From: Ferrovibrio sp.
GTDB taxonomy: Bacteria; Pseudomonadota; Alphaproteobacteria; Ferrovibrionales; Ferrovibrionaceae
Direction of reading: 5' to 3'
DNA: 64,000 nt
Assembly: GCF_025869515.1 (NCBI RefSeq)
Contig: NZ_JAOZVR010000116.1
Coordinates: 50,121-114,120 of the forward strand
This document shows positions 52,289 through 60,869 of the stretch, one piece after another; position 1 is the stretch's first letter, and each line of letters opens with the position of its first letter. A model generated the notes under the pieces. It saw only the letters and a program-made list of their open reading frames with translations. It was not told where the DNA came from and made no database searches. Both the position numbers and the translations under genes were made by a program.

Positions 52289-52883
52289 TCGCGACCTGCT
52301 TGTGGCGATAGCATTCCACCAGATGGTCGTTGACCATGCCGACCGCCTGCATGAAGGCATAGACGATAGTGGGGCCGACAAAGGTGAAGCCGCGCTTGCG
52401 CAGATCTTTCGACAGGGCCTGGCTGACCGCGGTTTCGGCGGGCACCTGCTTCAGCGACGACCAGCCGTTCTTCAGCGGCTTGCCGTCGACATAGTTCCAC
52501 AGATAGCCGGAAAAGCCGCCCTTCTCCGTTTCCATGATCTCCAGCCAGCCGCGCGCATTGGCCACCGTGCCGTGGATCTTGGCCTTGTTGCGGATGATGC
52601 CCTCGTTCTGCATCAGCGCATCCAGCTTCTTCGGCGTGTAGCGCACGATCTTCTCCGGCGCGAAACCGTCGAAGGCTTTGCGGAAATTGTCGCGCTTGCG
52701 CAGGATGGTGATCCAGCTCAGGCCGGCCTGGAAACCGTCGAGGATCAGCTTCTCGAACAGCGCCTGGTCGTCCCATTCGGGCACGCCCCATTCGGTGTCA
52801 TGGTAATCGACATAGAGCGGATCGGTGCCGCACCAGCCGCAGCGGCAGCGGCCGTCGTCATGAGTGATTGGAGTTTTGGACAT
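52266..52883 (-). CDS. tag: DNA-3-methyladenine glycosylase I
   Basis: Removes 3-methyladenine from alkylated DNA (205 aa). Seen: zinc ligand region RCGWCGTDPLYVDYHDTEWG (Cys18, His28), the HhH-superfamily core FEKLILDGFQAGLSWITILR, FAPEKIVRYTPKKLDALM, NEGIIRNKAKIHGTVANARG and FTFVGPTIVYAFMQAVGMVN, and the second zinc pair in DHLVECYRHKQ. Normal length with a short basic tail. Its stop lies inside the loop of a plus-strand terminator. ygfZ lies immediately upstream on the same strand. Confidence 0.95.
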   Translation of the reverse strand: MSKTPITHDDGRCRCGWCGTDPLYVDYHDTEWGVPEWDDQALFEKLILDGFQAGLSWITILRKRDNFRKAFDGFAPEKIVRYTPKKLDALMQNEGIIRNKAKIHGTVANARGWLEIMETEKGGFSGYLWNYVDGKPLKNGWSSLKQVPAETAVSQALSKDLRKRGFTFVGPTIVYAFMQAVGMVNDHLVECYRHKQVAKAKRPRA

Positions 52884-52889
52884 CTCGGT

Positions 52890-53735
52890 TCAGGTCTTCG
52901 CCTCGGGAATCGGGCCCGCATAGTCGGGCCGCTGCGCCGTCAGCGCAACACCTGCCGCATCCAGATCCTGCGAAACCGCATCGAGTCGCAGCAGCGCGAG
53001 GCCGATGCTGCCGGAAACTGACCGCAGCTGCCCGGCCTCCTGCCCATTGGCCGTGATCGGCGTGCCGGATGGCGGCAGAGGCTGCGTGCCCTGCACGCGA
53101 CTGAGCTGCTTCTTCACCAGGCCACGATACTTGGTGCGCGCGGTCAGCTCCTGGCCGATGTAGCAGCCCTTCCTGAAATCGACGCCATGCAGCGCCTCGA
53201 AATGGTTTTCCAGCAGCAGGCCCTTATCGATCTCGATGTCGCGCGCGCCATCGGGCACGCCGAGCGCGATGCGATGCGCCTCGTAGGCAACAAAATCGGC
53301 GAGCGGCAGCGGCGGTAAGGCACTGGCCGGCTGCCAGAGCCGCCAGCCCATCTGGGCGAGGCGCGGATCAGGGAAGAACAGAGGATTGTCGATATCCGGT
53401 TGCCGATTGCCAAACAGCCCATAACAGCGAAAACCCTCGACCACGGAAATCGAGACCTTTGCCCGCAGACGATACATGGTCAGCCGGCGCTGCAGGTCGG
53501 GCAGGCGCTCGGCGGCGACATCCAGCAGCAGCCCCTGCGACTGCAGATCGGGGATCACGAAGAAATCGTGCAGGAATTTGCCCTGCGGAGACAGCAGCGC
53601 GGCATAGGCCGCCTGACCGCGTTCAAGCCCGGCCACGCTGTTGGAGACCAGCGCATCGAGGAAGCCGGCCGCTTCCTCCCCCGCCACGGACAGCAGGGCC
53701 CGGTCAGGCAGGGCAACACAGGTCAAATCGGCCAT
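52890..53735 (-). CDS. ygfZ: Folate-binding protein YgfZ
   Basis: A 281-aa tetrahydrofolate-binding protein that supports iron-sulfur cluster enzymes. Seen: LSVAGEEAAGFLDALVSNSV, AAYAALLSPQGKFLHDFFVI, LRAKVSISVVEGFRCYGLFG, and the signature with the key Cys, DFRKGCYIGQELTARTKYRG, then VKKQLSRVQG. The ATG at 53735 gives the family start; the frame is open further upstream only antisense to the glycosyltransferase gene. tag starts seven bases after its stop. Confidence 0.92.
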   Translation of the reverse strand: MADLTCVALPDRALLSVAGEEAAGFLDALVSNSVAGLERGQAAYAALLSPQGKFLHDFFVIPDLQSQGLLLDVAAERLPDLQRRLTMYRLRAKVSISVVEGFRCYGLFGNRQPDIDNPLFFPDPRLAQMGWRLWQPASALPPLPLADFVAYEAHRIALGVPDGARDIEIDKGLLLENHFEALHGVDFRKGCYIGQELTARTKYRGLVKKQLSRVQGTQPLPPSGTPITANGQEAGQLRSVSGSIGLALLRLDAVSQDLDAAGVALTAQRPDYAGPIPEAKT

Positions 53736-53835
53736 GAAAACTCCGGTTTTGGCCCTTCTGAGGTATGGGAGTGCCGGCGACTTGGCAAGGGCGGACACCC
53801 CCCCTATAACCAGCCAAACCTTTAAGATTGGGGCC

Positions 53836-54795
53836 ATGCGTATCCTCTTCATCACCGCCAACCGGCTGGGCGACGCGATCCTGTCCACCGGCCTGATCGA
53901 CGCCCTGCAGACGCAGTTCCCCAAGGCCCGTTTCACGGTCGCCTGCGGCCCGGCAGCGGCCGGACTGTTCCGCGACCTGCCGAATCTCGACCGCCTCATC
54001 GTCATGCACAAGAAGCCCTGGGCCGGGCATTGGTGGGAGTTGTGGAAGCAGGTGGCGCTGACTCGCTTCTGGCTGATCGTTGATCTGCGCGGCTCCGGCA
54101 TCGGCCAGTTCCTGCTGGCGCGGCGGCGCCGCAGCTTCAGCGGATCGGGTTCGCGCATGCACAAGGTGATCGTGCTGTCGAACTTCCTCAAGCTGAAGAC
54201 CACGGCCGCACCGCGGCTGTGGGTCGGCGCGGAGGCGAAGAAAGCGGCGGCGAAACTCTGGCCGGATGACGGCCGCCCGGTGCTGGCTCTGGGTCCGACG
54301 GCCAACTGGGGCGGCAAGATCTGGCCGGGCGAACGCTTCGCCGAACTGGCGCAGCGACTAACGGCAAAAGACGGTATCCTGCCCGATGCGCGTATCGTGG
54401 TGTTCGGCGGACCGGGCGAGGAAGCGCTGGCGGCCGCCACGGTGCAGGCCCTGCCGCCTGAGCGCAGCCTGGATTTCACCGGCAGGCTCGACCTGCTCAC
54501 CATCGCCGCCGCCCTGCAGCGCAGCAGCCTGTATATCGGCAACGACAGCGGCCTGATGCATCTGGCCGCCGCCGCCGGCGTGCCGACGCTTGGTCTGTTC
54601 GGCCCGAGCCGCGAGGAGGTCTACGGCCCCTGGGGCGAGCGGACCGCCGCCGTGCGCACCGACCTCAGCCTCGACGAGATCGTGCGCCAGCCCGGCTACG
54701 ACCATCGCAGCCAGGAGAGCCGCATGCTCACCCTGAGCGTCGACAAGGCGCAGCGGGCGGCGGAACATCTCTGGAAGCATGCGCAGGATGACTAG
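53836..54795 (+). CDS. Glycosyltransferase family 9 protein (heptosyltransferase-like)
   Basis: A 319-aa GT-B enzyme of family 9, which adds heptose or another sugar to lipopolysaccharide. Seen: RILFITANRLGDAILSTGLI at the N-terminus, ALGPTANWGGKIWPGERFAE (nucleotide-sugar side), VVFGGPGEEALAAATV, and the donor-site signature YIGNDSGLMHLAAAAGVPTL with LGLFGPSREEVYGPWGE. It is followed three bases later by a GT2 gene. Sugar and acceptor unknown; LPS core is likely. Confidence 0.9.
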   Translation: MRILFITANRLGDAILSTGLIDALQTQFPKARFTVACGPAAAGLFRDLPNLDRLIVMHKKPWAGHWWELWKQVALTRFWLIVDLRGSGIGQFLLARRRRSFSGSGSRMHKVIVLSNFLKLKTTAAPRLWVGAEAKKAAAKLWPDDGRPVLALGPTANWGGKIWPGERFAELAQRLTAKDGILPDARIVVFGGPGEEALAAATVQALPPERSLDFTGRLDLLTIAAALQRSSLYIGNDSGLMHLAAAAGVPTLGLFGPSREEVYGPWGERTAAVRTDLSLDEIVRQPGYDHRSQESRMLTLSVDKAQRAAEHLWKHAQDD

Positions 54796-54798
54796 GCC

Positions 54799-55569
54799 AT
54801 GAGCGAACCGAAACTCTCTGCTTTGGTGGTCGCCCATAACGAGGCCGGCCAGATCGCCGACTGCCTGGAGCGTCTGCGCTTCGCCGACGAGATCGTGGTG
54901 GTGCTGGACCGTTGCACCGACAACACCCGCGCGATCGCCGCCGGCTTCACCGACAAGCTGATCGAGGGCGCCTGGCCCCTGGAGGGCGAACGCCGCAACA
55001 CCGGCATCGCCGCCTGCAGCGGCGACTGGATTCTGGAAGTGGACGCCGACGAACGCGTGCCGGCCGAGATGGCGCGCGAAATCCGCGACGTGATCGGCAC
55101 GGCGAAATTCGGCCATATCCTGGTGCCGTTCGACAATTACGTCGGCAGCCGGCTGGTGCGCTATGGCTGGGGCGGATACTTCGGCGTGATGATGGCGCCG
55201 CGTCTGTGCGCCAAAGGTGCCAAGCGCTGGGGCGCGCAGCGCGTGCATCCGGCCCTGGAACTGAAGGGCGAGCAGCGCTTTCTCAAGAGCCGCATGATTC
55301 ATTATGTCGACAAGAACATTTCCGACATGATTCACCGCCTCGACCGCTACACCACCTCGAATGCCGCCGACCTGCGGGCACGGCGCGCCGAGGGCCAGGA
55401 TATCGGCAGCTACCCGCACAATATCCGCCGCATCTTCAGCCGCTTCTACAAATGCTATGTCGGGCGCAAGGGTTATCGCGAAGGCCGCTACGGCTTCCTG
55501 ATCGCACTGATGGCCGGGCTGTATCCGATCCTCAGCTACCTGAAGGCCGATCTCGAAAGCGGCGAGTGA
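54799..55569 (+). CDS. Glycosyltransferase family 2 protein (WaaE/LgtF-like)
   Basis: A 256-aa GT-A enzyme. Seen: LSALVVAHNEAGQIADCLER, RFADEIVVVLDRCTDNTRAI, a WILEVDADERVPAEMAREIR stretch with the DxD site (DAD), YVGSRLVRYGWGGYFGVMMA, RVHPALELKGEQRFLKSRMI and a hydrophobic C-terminus GRYGFLIALMAGLYPILSYL. Layout matches beta-1,4-glucosyltransferases of LPS core such as LgtF/WaaE. It forms a pair with the GT9 gene and its stop abuts the convergent gene. Confidence 0.9.
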   Translation: MSEPKLSALVVAHNEAGQIADCLERLRFADEIVVVLDRCTDNTRAIAAGFTDKLIEGAWPLEGERRNTGIAACSGDWILEVDADERVPAEMAREIRDVIGTAKFGHILVPFDNYVGSRLVRYGWGGYFGVMMAPRLCAKGAKRWGAQRVHPALELKGEQRFLKSRMIHYVDKNISDMIHRLDRYTTSNAADLRARRAEGQDIGSYPHNIRRIFSRFYKCYVGRKGYREGRYGFLIALMAGLYPILSYLKADLESGE

Positions 55570-57447
55570 TCACCGCTTGATATAAATCCCCTGCCCTGTC
55601 GGGCTCTCGAAGATCACCTCGCCACGCGCGCGGAAAAACGCCATCTCGGCCTCGTGGCTGTCGCGGTAGCGTTTGAAGCCGAAATCGTCGAACACGATCA
55701 TGCCGCCGGACACCAACCGGTCAAAGATGATCTCCAGCGCCGCCAGTTCGGGGGCGGCCACATTGAGATCGAGCTGGGCGAAGGCGACCTTGTCGGGCAG
55801 TCCCTGACTGAAACTCTCCGGCACCGCGCCCTTGATGACGCGGAAATTTCCGAAGGGCGCGAAGGTGGCGCTCACCTTGCCGAATAGGTCCGGGCCATGG
55901 CCGGATTTGCGCGCCTCGTCGGGCGGATTCTCGAACAGATCGTAGAGGAACCAGGTCTTGCCGGCCTTCTCCTGGCGGAAATCGCAGTAGCGTTCCATGA
56001 TCTCGACCGTGCGGCCGTCATAGCAGCCGACATCCATGAAATCGCCCGCCAGGCCGAGGCAGCTTTTCGCCGCCCAGCACAAGGTATAGATGCGCCAGAT
56101 GCGCGCCCGCAGCGTCTGGTCGGTGCCATAGCTGCCGACCGCACGGATGAAATCCTCCTGCTGCAGGAAACCGGCATTGCGGAACCACACCAGCATGTCG
56201 TCCACCGCCACCGCGCCGCTGTCGGGCCGGTTGGCCTGCAGGATTTCCGCCGCGCCCTGGATATGGCCGGCGAACTTTTGCCGCGTCTCCACGCTGTCGA
56301 AGGGTGCGCGGTTATATTCCTTGTTGATGAAGGCGAAGATCGGCTTCACATAGCCGCCGGGCTTTGACGCGGTCACGGGTGCCTCCGCAGCGGCTGTCGA
56401 TTTGGGGGCCGGAAGCGGTCCCTGGGCGGCGCGCGCCAGCTCGGCCTGCAGGATCGGTGCGAACAGGTTGGCGCCGGACTTGCGCCATTCCTGCAGCCAG
56501 GGAATCTGGAACTGCGCCGCCGAGGTCACGCTGGCCTTGGACGGCCCCTTCAGATGCAGCACGTATTTGCGCTTGAGCTGGAATTTCGAATACTGCTCGG
56601 AATCGCGGATGAAAAAGTTGAAATCATCGCAGTTGAGATAGCGCACCAGCGCGCCGTCGATCACCCGTCGATCCAGGTCGCTCAGAGCGCCCGTCGCCAC
56701 CGCCGCACCGTTCAGCGACAACTGCCCGCCGCGCCAGCGCCGGATATCGCCATAAACCGCCTTGACCCGTGCGTCGTCGCACAGGGCCTCGTAGGTGCCG
56801 AGGTAGCGGCGGAAGAAGGTCTGCGCGCCGCCACCCTGTCGCTTAGCGGCGAAAATCACGCCCTCGTTCAGCGGCATCAGGCCCGGACTGGTGCGATAGG
56901 TGACGGCCACATCGAAAGCGAGGTCGAACACCTTGTCCAGCGGCGCATTGGCGAAGGCATCGCTGTCGAGGAAAGCGGTATGCCCGGTGAAAGCCGAAGA
57001 CGCGAGATAGCCATTCACCGCCACCACGCGCTCGTACATCAGCCAGCCGGGGAACAGCGGCAGGCGCACCACGATCACATCCGCCGGCACGAAGGCGGTA
57101 TCATCGGCCTCGCCTGTCACATAGAGGATGCGGCAGTCCGGATTGAAGCCGCGGGCCATGGCGAAGGTATGCTGCAGCACGCCGGTATAGTCGATTTTGC
57201 CCTGGTCGGCCTGGATGTCGACATAGTCGATATGGCGGTGCGCATCGGGCAGCTTCAGGTGATAGATCACCACGGTGAGCGGCGCCGGCGGCAGCCCGGC
57301 CACGGCGACATCGAAAGCCTGCGCCAGAGCGGCGATGCGGGCCTCGGTCTCCGGTGCCAGATCCTTCGTCGCCAGCGCGGCGGCATGGGCGACAAAAGCT
57401 TCCATGTCTCCGAGATGCGTCTTCTCGGCGGCGCTGTGCTCCGTCAT
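55570..57447 (-). CDS. Two-domain protein: glycosyltransferase-like plus TylF-type methyltransferase
   Basis: A 625-aa fusion. The first half (about 55-330) looks like a GT-A nucleotide-sugar transferase: LTVVIYHLKLPDAHRHIDYV, a DxD (Asp161-Ser-Asp163) in GHTAFLDSDAFANAPLDKVF, and GLMPLNEGVIFAAKR. A Pro/Ala-rich linker (about 370-395) follows. The C-terminal half (about 400-625) is a TylF/MycF-like methyltransferase: GDFMDVGCYDGRTVEIMERY (motif I), VAFAQLDLNVAAPELAALEI and GGMIVFDDFGFKRYRDSHEA. It overlaps asnB by four bases (ATGA). It probably builds a methylated sugar on a surface glycan; the substrate is unknown. Confidence 0.75.
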   Translation of the reverse strand: MTEHSAAEKTHLGDMEAFVAHAAALATKDLAPETEARIAALAQAFDVAVAGLPPAPLTVVIYHLKLPDAHRHIDYVDIQADQGKIDYTGVLQHTFAMARGFNPDCRILYVTGEADDTAFVPADVIVVRLPLFPGWLMYERVVAVNGYLASSAFTGHTAFLDSDAFANAPLDKVFDLAFDVAVTYRTSPGLMPLNEGVIFAAKRQGGGAQTFFRRYLGTYEALCDDARVKAVYGDIRRWRGGQLSLNGAAVATGALSDLDRRVIDGALVRYLNCDDFNFFIRDSEQYSKFQLKRKYVLHLKGPSKASVTSAAQFQIPWLQEWRKSGANLFAPILQAELARAAQGPLPAPKSTAAAEAPVTASKPGGYVKPIFAFINKEYNRAPFDSVETRQKFAGHIQGAAEILQANRPDSGAVAVDDMLVWFRNAGFLQQEDFIRAVGSYGTDQTLRARIWRIYTLCWAAKSCLGLAGDFMDVGCYDGRTVEIMERYCDFRQEKAGKTWFLYDLFENPPDEARKSGHGPDLFGKVSATFAPFGNFRVIKGAVPESFSQGLPDKVAFAQLDLNVAAPELAALEIIFDRLVSGGMIVFDDFGFKRYRDSHEAEMAFFRARGEVIFESPTGQGIYIKR

Positions 57448-59246
57448 AGCGGCCGCTCCACGCTGTCGACCCATTTGGCCAGCACGATGGTGGCCCAGAT
57501 CGCATTGATGCCGTTGCCGGCGGCGCGGAACAGGCGGTCGAGCGCACCGGGCCGTTCGCCGAAGAAGCGTGTCTCGGTCAGGCGCCGGTGCGCCTGGCGC
57601 AATTCCTGTTCCAGCCGTGGCTGATTGTTGAAGAACACGCTGGGCGGCATGCCGAAGCCCTTCTTCGGCGCCTGCACATGCGGGGCCGGCAGATAACGTG
57701 CCAGCAGATGGCGCAGCGCCAGCTTCTGCATCCTGCCGTTCCAGCACAGGCCCATGCCGGCGCGCCCCGCCAGGTTGAGCATGCGCGGACTGAGGAAGGG
57801 CGTGCGTACTTCGAGCGCATGCTGCATGGTCATGCGGTCCACCTTGGCCAGCACGGCGCCGGGCAGGTAGGTGCGGAAATCGAGCTGGCGCAGGCTGTGC
57901 AGCGCCGGACGGCCGAGATGCATGAAGACCGGCGCATAGCGGTCGTAGAAATCCAGCACTGCCTCGTAACCCTGCGGCAGCGCCTCGCGCACCGCATCGG
58001 CGGCAAACACCGGCAGGCCGCGTTCGATATAGGTCTGCACCATCGCCGGCGCGCGACCCGAGCGGTCGCGGTCATAGGCCACGGCGAAAGCCGGATAGCG
58101 GCTGTATCCGCCGAACAGCTCGTCGCCAGCATCGCCCGAGATCGCCACGGTGACATGCCGACGGGTGAATTCGGCCAGCAGATAGGTCGGTACGCAACTG
58201 CGGTCGCCATTGGGCTCATCGAGCAGCTTGCCGATATCGCCGCAGATGCGGTCGAAATCGGCGGCGGTAAAAATATGCTCGCGATGTTCGGTGCCCAGCC
58301 TCTGCGCGATATCGCGCGCGGCTTCGTGTTCCGAACCCGGATCGCCCTCGAAACCGATGGTGAAGGTTTTCACTGTCTTGCCGAGCTTCTTCGCCAGCAG
58401 CGCGCAGGCCAGCGCCGAATCGACGCCGCTGGACAGGAAGGCGCCGAGCGGCACGTCACTGTTGAGCCGGTCGGTCAGCGCTTCCGACAGAGCCTCTTCC
58501 AGCGTGTCGACATATCTGCCCAGCTTGTCGGGCCCCACTTCATGGGCCTGGTCGATCTCGAAACTGTAATAACGGTTGAGGCTCTGCCGGCCGTCGCGCG
58601 TCACCTGCAGCACGCAGCCGGGTTCCAGCTTTTTCACCGGCGTCAGGATGGTGTCGGGGTCGGGCACATAGCGCAGGGTGAAATACAGCGCCAACGCGGG
58701 TTCCGACAGCGTGACCGGCAGCTCCTCGATCTCCAGCAGCGCGCGCAGCTCCGAGGCGAAGGCGAGGAAGCCGTCGCCGGCGGCGTAATACAGCGGCTTC
58801 TCGCCGGCGCGGTCGCGCGCCAGCGTGGTGATGCCGGTCTCGCGGTCGAAGATCGCCAGCGCGAACATGCCATCCACCACGGTGAAGAAATCGACGCCAT
58901 CGACGGCGAAGCCGGCCAGGATCACCTCGGTATCGGTGCCGGTGTGAAAAGCGTGCCCGAGCTTTTCCAGCTGCTGGCGCAGGTTACGGTAGTTGTAAAT
59001 CTCGCCGTTGAAGCTGATGACATAGCGGCCGTCGGCGCTGTGCATCGGCTGGTGCCCGGCAGCCGAGAGATCGAGCACGCTGAGCCGGGTATGGCCGAGA
59101 TGGCACAGATTGTCCGGATCGCCCCACTGGCCGCGATCATCCGGGCCACGATGGGCGATGCGGCGATTCATGCGGGCAATCGTCGCCTGGAGGACATCCG
59201 GCGCGCGCGCGGGATTGAAATTCAGATAGCCGGCAATGCCGCACAT
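57444..59246 (-). CDS. asnB: Asparagine synthase (glutamine-hydrolysing)
   Basis: A 600-aa AsnB-type amidotransferase. Seen: the N-terminal nucleophile Cys2 in MCGIAGYLNF, glutaminase segments MNRRIAHRGPDDRGQWGDPD and YVISFNGEIYNYRNLRQQLE, then the synthetase PP-loop FLSSGVDSALACALLAKKLG near residue 270, AISGDAGDELFGGYSRYPAF and DRMTMQHALEVRTPFLSPRM. Context with glycosyltransferases and a methyltransferase suggests amidation of a sugar or surface polysaccharide rather than, or besides, free asparagine supply. Translationally coupled to the downstream fusion gene. Confidence 0.93.
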   Translation of the reverse strand: MCGIAGYLNFNPARAPDVLQATIARMNRRIAHRGPDDRGQWGDPDNLCHLGHTRLSVLDLSAAGHQPMHSADGRYVISFNGEIYNYRNLRQQLEKLGHAFHTGTDTEVILAGFAVDGVDFFTVVDGMFALAIFDRETGITTLARDRAGEKPLYYAAGDGFLAFASELRALLEIEELPVTLSEPALALYFTLRYVPDPDTILTPVKKLEPGCVLQVTRDGRQSLNRYYSFEIDQAHEVGPDKLGRYVDTLEEALSEALTDRLNSDVPLGAFLSSGVDSALACALLAKKLGKTVKTFTIGFEGDPGSEHEAARDIAQRLGTEHREHIFTAADFDRICGDIGKLLDEPNGDRSCVPTYLLAEFTRRHVTVAISGDAGDELFGGYSRYPAFAVAYDRDRSGRAPAMVQTYIERGLPVFAADAVREALPQGYEAVLDFYDRYAPVFMHLGRPALHSLRQLDFRTYLPGAVLAKVDRMTMQHALEVRTPFLSPRMLNLAGRAGMGLCWNGRMQKLALRHLLARYLPAPHVQAPKKGFGMPPSVFFNNQPRLEQELRQAHRRLTETRFFGERPGALDRLFRAAGNGINAIWATIVLAKWVDSVERPL

Positions 59247-59367
59247 GGACGGGGTGGATTCCTGACAGACTGGCCGTTATTGCAACGGGCTACCCTACCC
59301 GGCGCCGTCTTGACGAAAGGTGAAAATCCGCTGCTTTCCGCGCCCCGGCCCGCGCTGTCAGGCCGGC

Positions 59368-59664
59368 CTAATGCAGGCTGTAGCTCGCCGCTGCCGCCCG
59401 GATTTCCGCCGGGCTGACCACCCGGGCCGAGACCACGCGCACGCTGTGCAGCTTGCCGTCCAGCCGGGCCTCCCAGAAATCGAGGAACTTCTTCAGGCCG
59501 GGAAAGCGCGGCGCCAGATCGTAATCCTGCCAAACGTAAGTCTGCAGCAGCTTGGGGTGGTCGGGCATGTGGTAGAGGATTTCCGCCGTGGTCAGGCGGT
59601 GCGTCAGCAGCTTTTGCAGCCACGCGGTGTGATCGATTTTCTTGTCTGGGGACAGATTAGACAT
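59368..59664 (-). CDS. usg: Usg-like family protein
   Basis: A 98-aa protein of the Usg-like family, largely restricted to Alphaproteobacteria. Seen: LQKLLTHRLTTAEILYHMPD, HPKLLQTYVWQDYDLAPRFP, GLKKFLDFWEARLDGKLHSV and RVVSARVVSPAEI. The name comes from its position upstream of trpF in Caulobacter; the function is unknown. The ATG at 59664 fits the family start. GGAGG is present nine bases upstream. No other gene of a pathway adjoins it. Confidence 0.9.
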   Translation of the reverse strand: MSNLSPDKKIDHTAWLQKLLTHRLTTAEILYHMPDHPKLLQTYVWQDYDLAPRFPGLKKFLDFWEARLDGKLHSVRVVSARVVSPAEIRAAAASYSLH

Positions 59665-59837
59665 CGTCGCCTCCTGCTTCTGCGGGAGCCGCCACCCGAC
59701 GTCCTGAACACCGACTCGGGAGCCGGCATGCCAACAGTCAAAGCCTGCCGGAAGTGTCGCGCGCGTTACAATAACTTTTCGTAAATGCGACGAAGATTGG
59801 CACTCGCCATCGCTGACTGCCACTCACCCCGGGACGC

Positions 59838-60776
59838 TCAGGGCTTTGACGGCGTATAGGGAATCAGGCTGAAGCCCGGCGGCAAGGTTTGCAGGGGATT
59901 GTCGGCATCGAAGTCATCTTCCTTCAGCGGAAAGTAGAGATCGAGATTGCTGCTGCGGAATCGCAGGCGCAGCTTCTGACCATAGAACGGCGTGGTCATC
60001 GGGTCACCCCGCGGATCGGTGCGGCGATCCTGATCGACGAAGGCGAACTGGTGCGATTCATCCACGATGTGGGCCAGCGACCTGGCTGCTGCCGGATCCT
60101 TGTGCACCAGCAGCATGCGCGACAATACCTGCTGGTAATCCATATAGGTCAACAGGCCGATGATGCCGCCATCGATGCCCGCCACTTTTGGCATGTCATC
60201 GGTCCAGGGTGTGAAACCGGCGCTGCGGAAGATCCTGTCATCCGGCTTTTCTTTCGTGGTGAAATAGGCCTGCGGCGCCTTGCCATAGCCCTCGAAGGCG
60301 AGTTCGCCAGTGTATTTGAAGAAATTGCGCCGCCAGTCTCCGCCACCACTGTCGGAATATTCCTCCGTCACCACGAAGAGATCATCGACATGCATGTCCA
60401 TCCCTGGCGTTTCGATGGCGTAGATTTTCTTGCGCCGGGCCTCGGGTCCATATTGCCAGGCCGTGACCTTCACCGTGCCGTCGATGCCCTTGGCACCCAA
60501 CTCTTGCTCGCGCCGGATTTCCACCTCCAGCACGACGAAGGTGTGACGGTCATATGTGATGCTCATGTACGGAAAGGACAGCAGGCGGCGCTCGACCGCC
60601 CTGACCGCGCTCACGCCGAACGGCCCGCTCTTGCCGTCCTGGCCGAAGTCGAGTTCAAGCGTGGATTCGCTTTTCAGCACCTGCTTGCCAGTCTGCGCGA
60701 GCGCAGTTGCGGCAGGCAGTACGAGACAGGCCGCCACAGCAAGCGGGGCCAGCGCGCGAGATGCAAGGAGCGACAT
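59838..60776 (-). CDS. Secreted or periplasmic protein of unknown function
   Basis: A 312-aa protein with a signal peptide (residues 1-27, LAPLAVAACLVLPAATALAQ, cleavage expected after ALA). No family is recognised. The mature part has strand-rich segments (STLELDFGQDGKSGPFGVSA, YMSITYDRHTFVVLEVEIRR), DDLFVVTEEYSDSGGGDWRR, and a C-terminal GQKLRLRFRSSNLDLYFPLK. It lies 93 bases downstream of the putative cell-wall hydrolase gene on the same strand. A protective (immunity-like) or surface role is possible but speculative. Confidence 0.65.
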   Translation of the reverse strand: MSLLASRALAPLAVAACLVLPAATALAQTGKQVLKSESTLELDFGQDGKSGPFGVSAVRAVERRLLSFPYMSITYDRHTFVVLEVEIRREQELGAKGIDGTVKVTAWQYGPEARRKKIYAIETPGMDMHVDDLFVVTEEYSDSGGGDWRRNFFKYTGELAFEGYGKAPQAYFTTKEKPDDRIFRSAGFTPWTDDMPKVAGIDGGIIGLLTYMDYQQVLSRMLLVHKDPAAARSLAHIVDESHQFAFVDQDRRTDPRGDPMTTPFYGQKLRLRFRSSNLDLYFPLKEDDFDADNPLQTLPPGFSLIPYTPSKP

Positions 60777-60869
60777 GGGATAAGTCCTTCGACCGTATTG
60801 AGCGATGCGTGATTCGACCGTTCAACTGAAAGCTATCATGACGAGGCTTTGCGGCGGAATGACGGCGAT

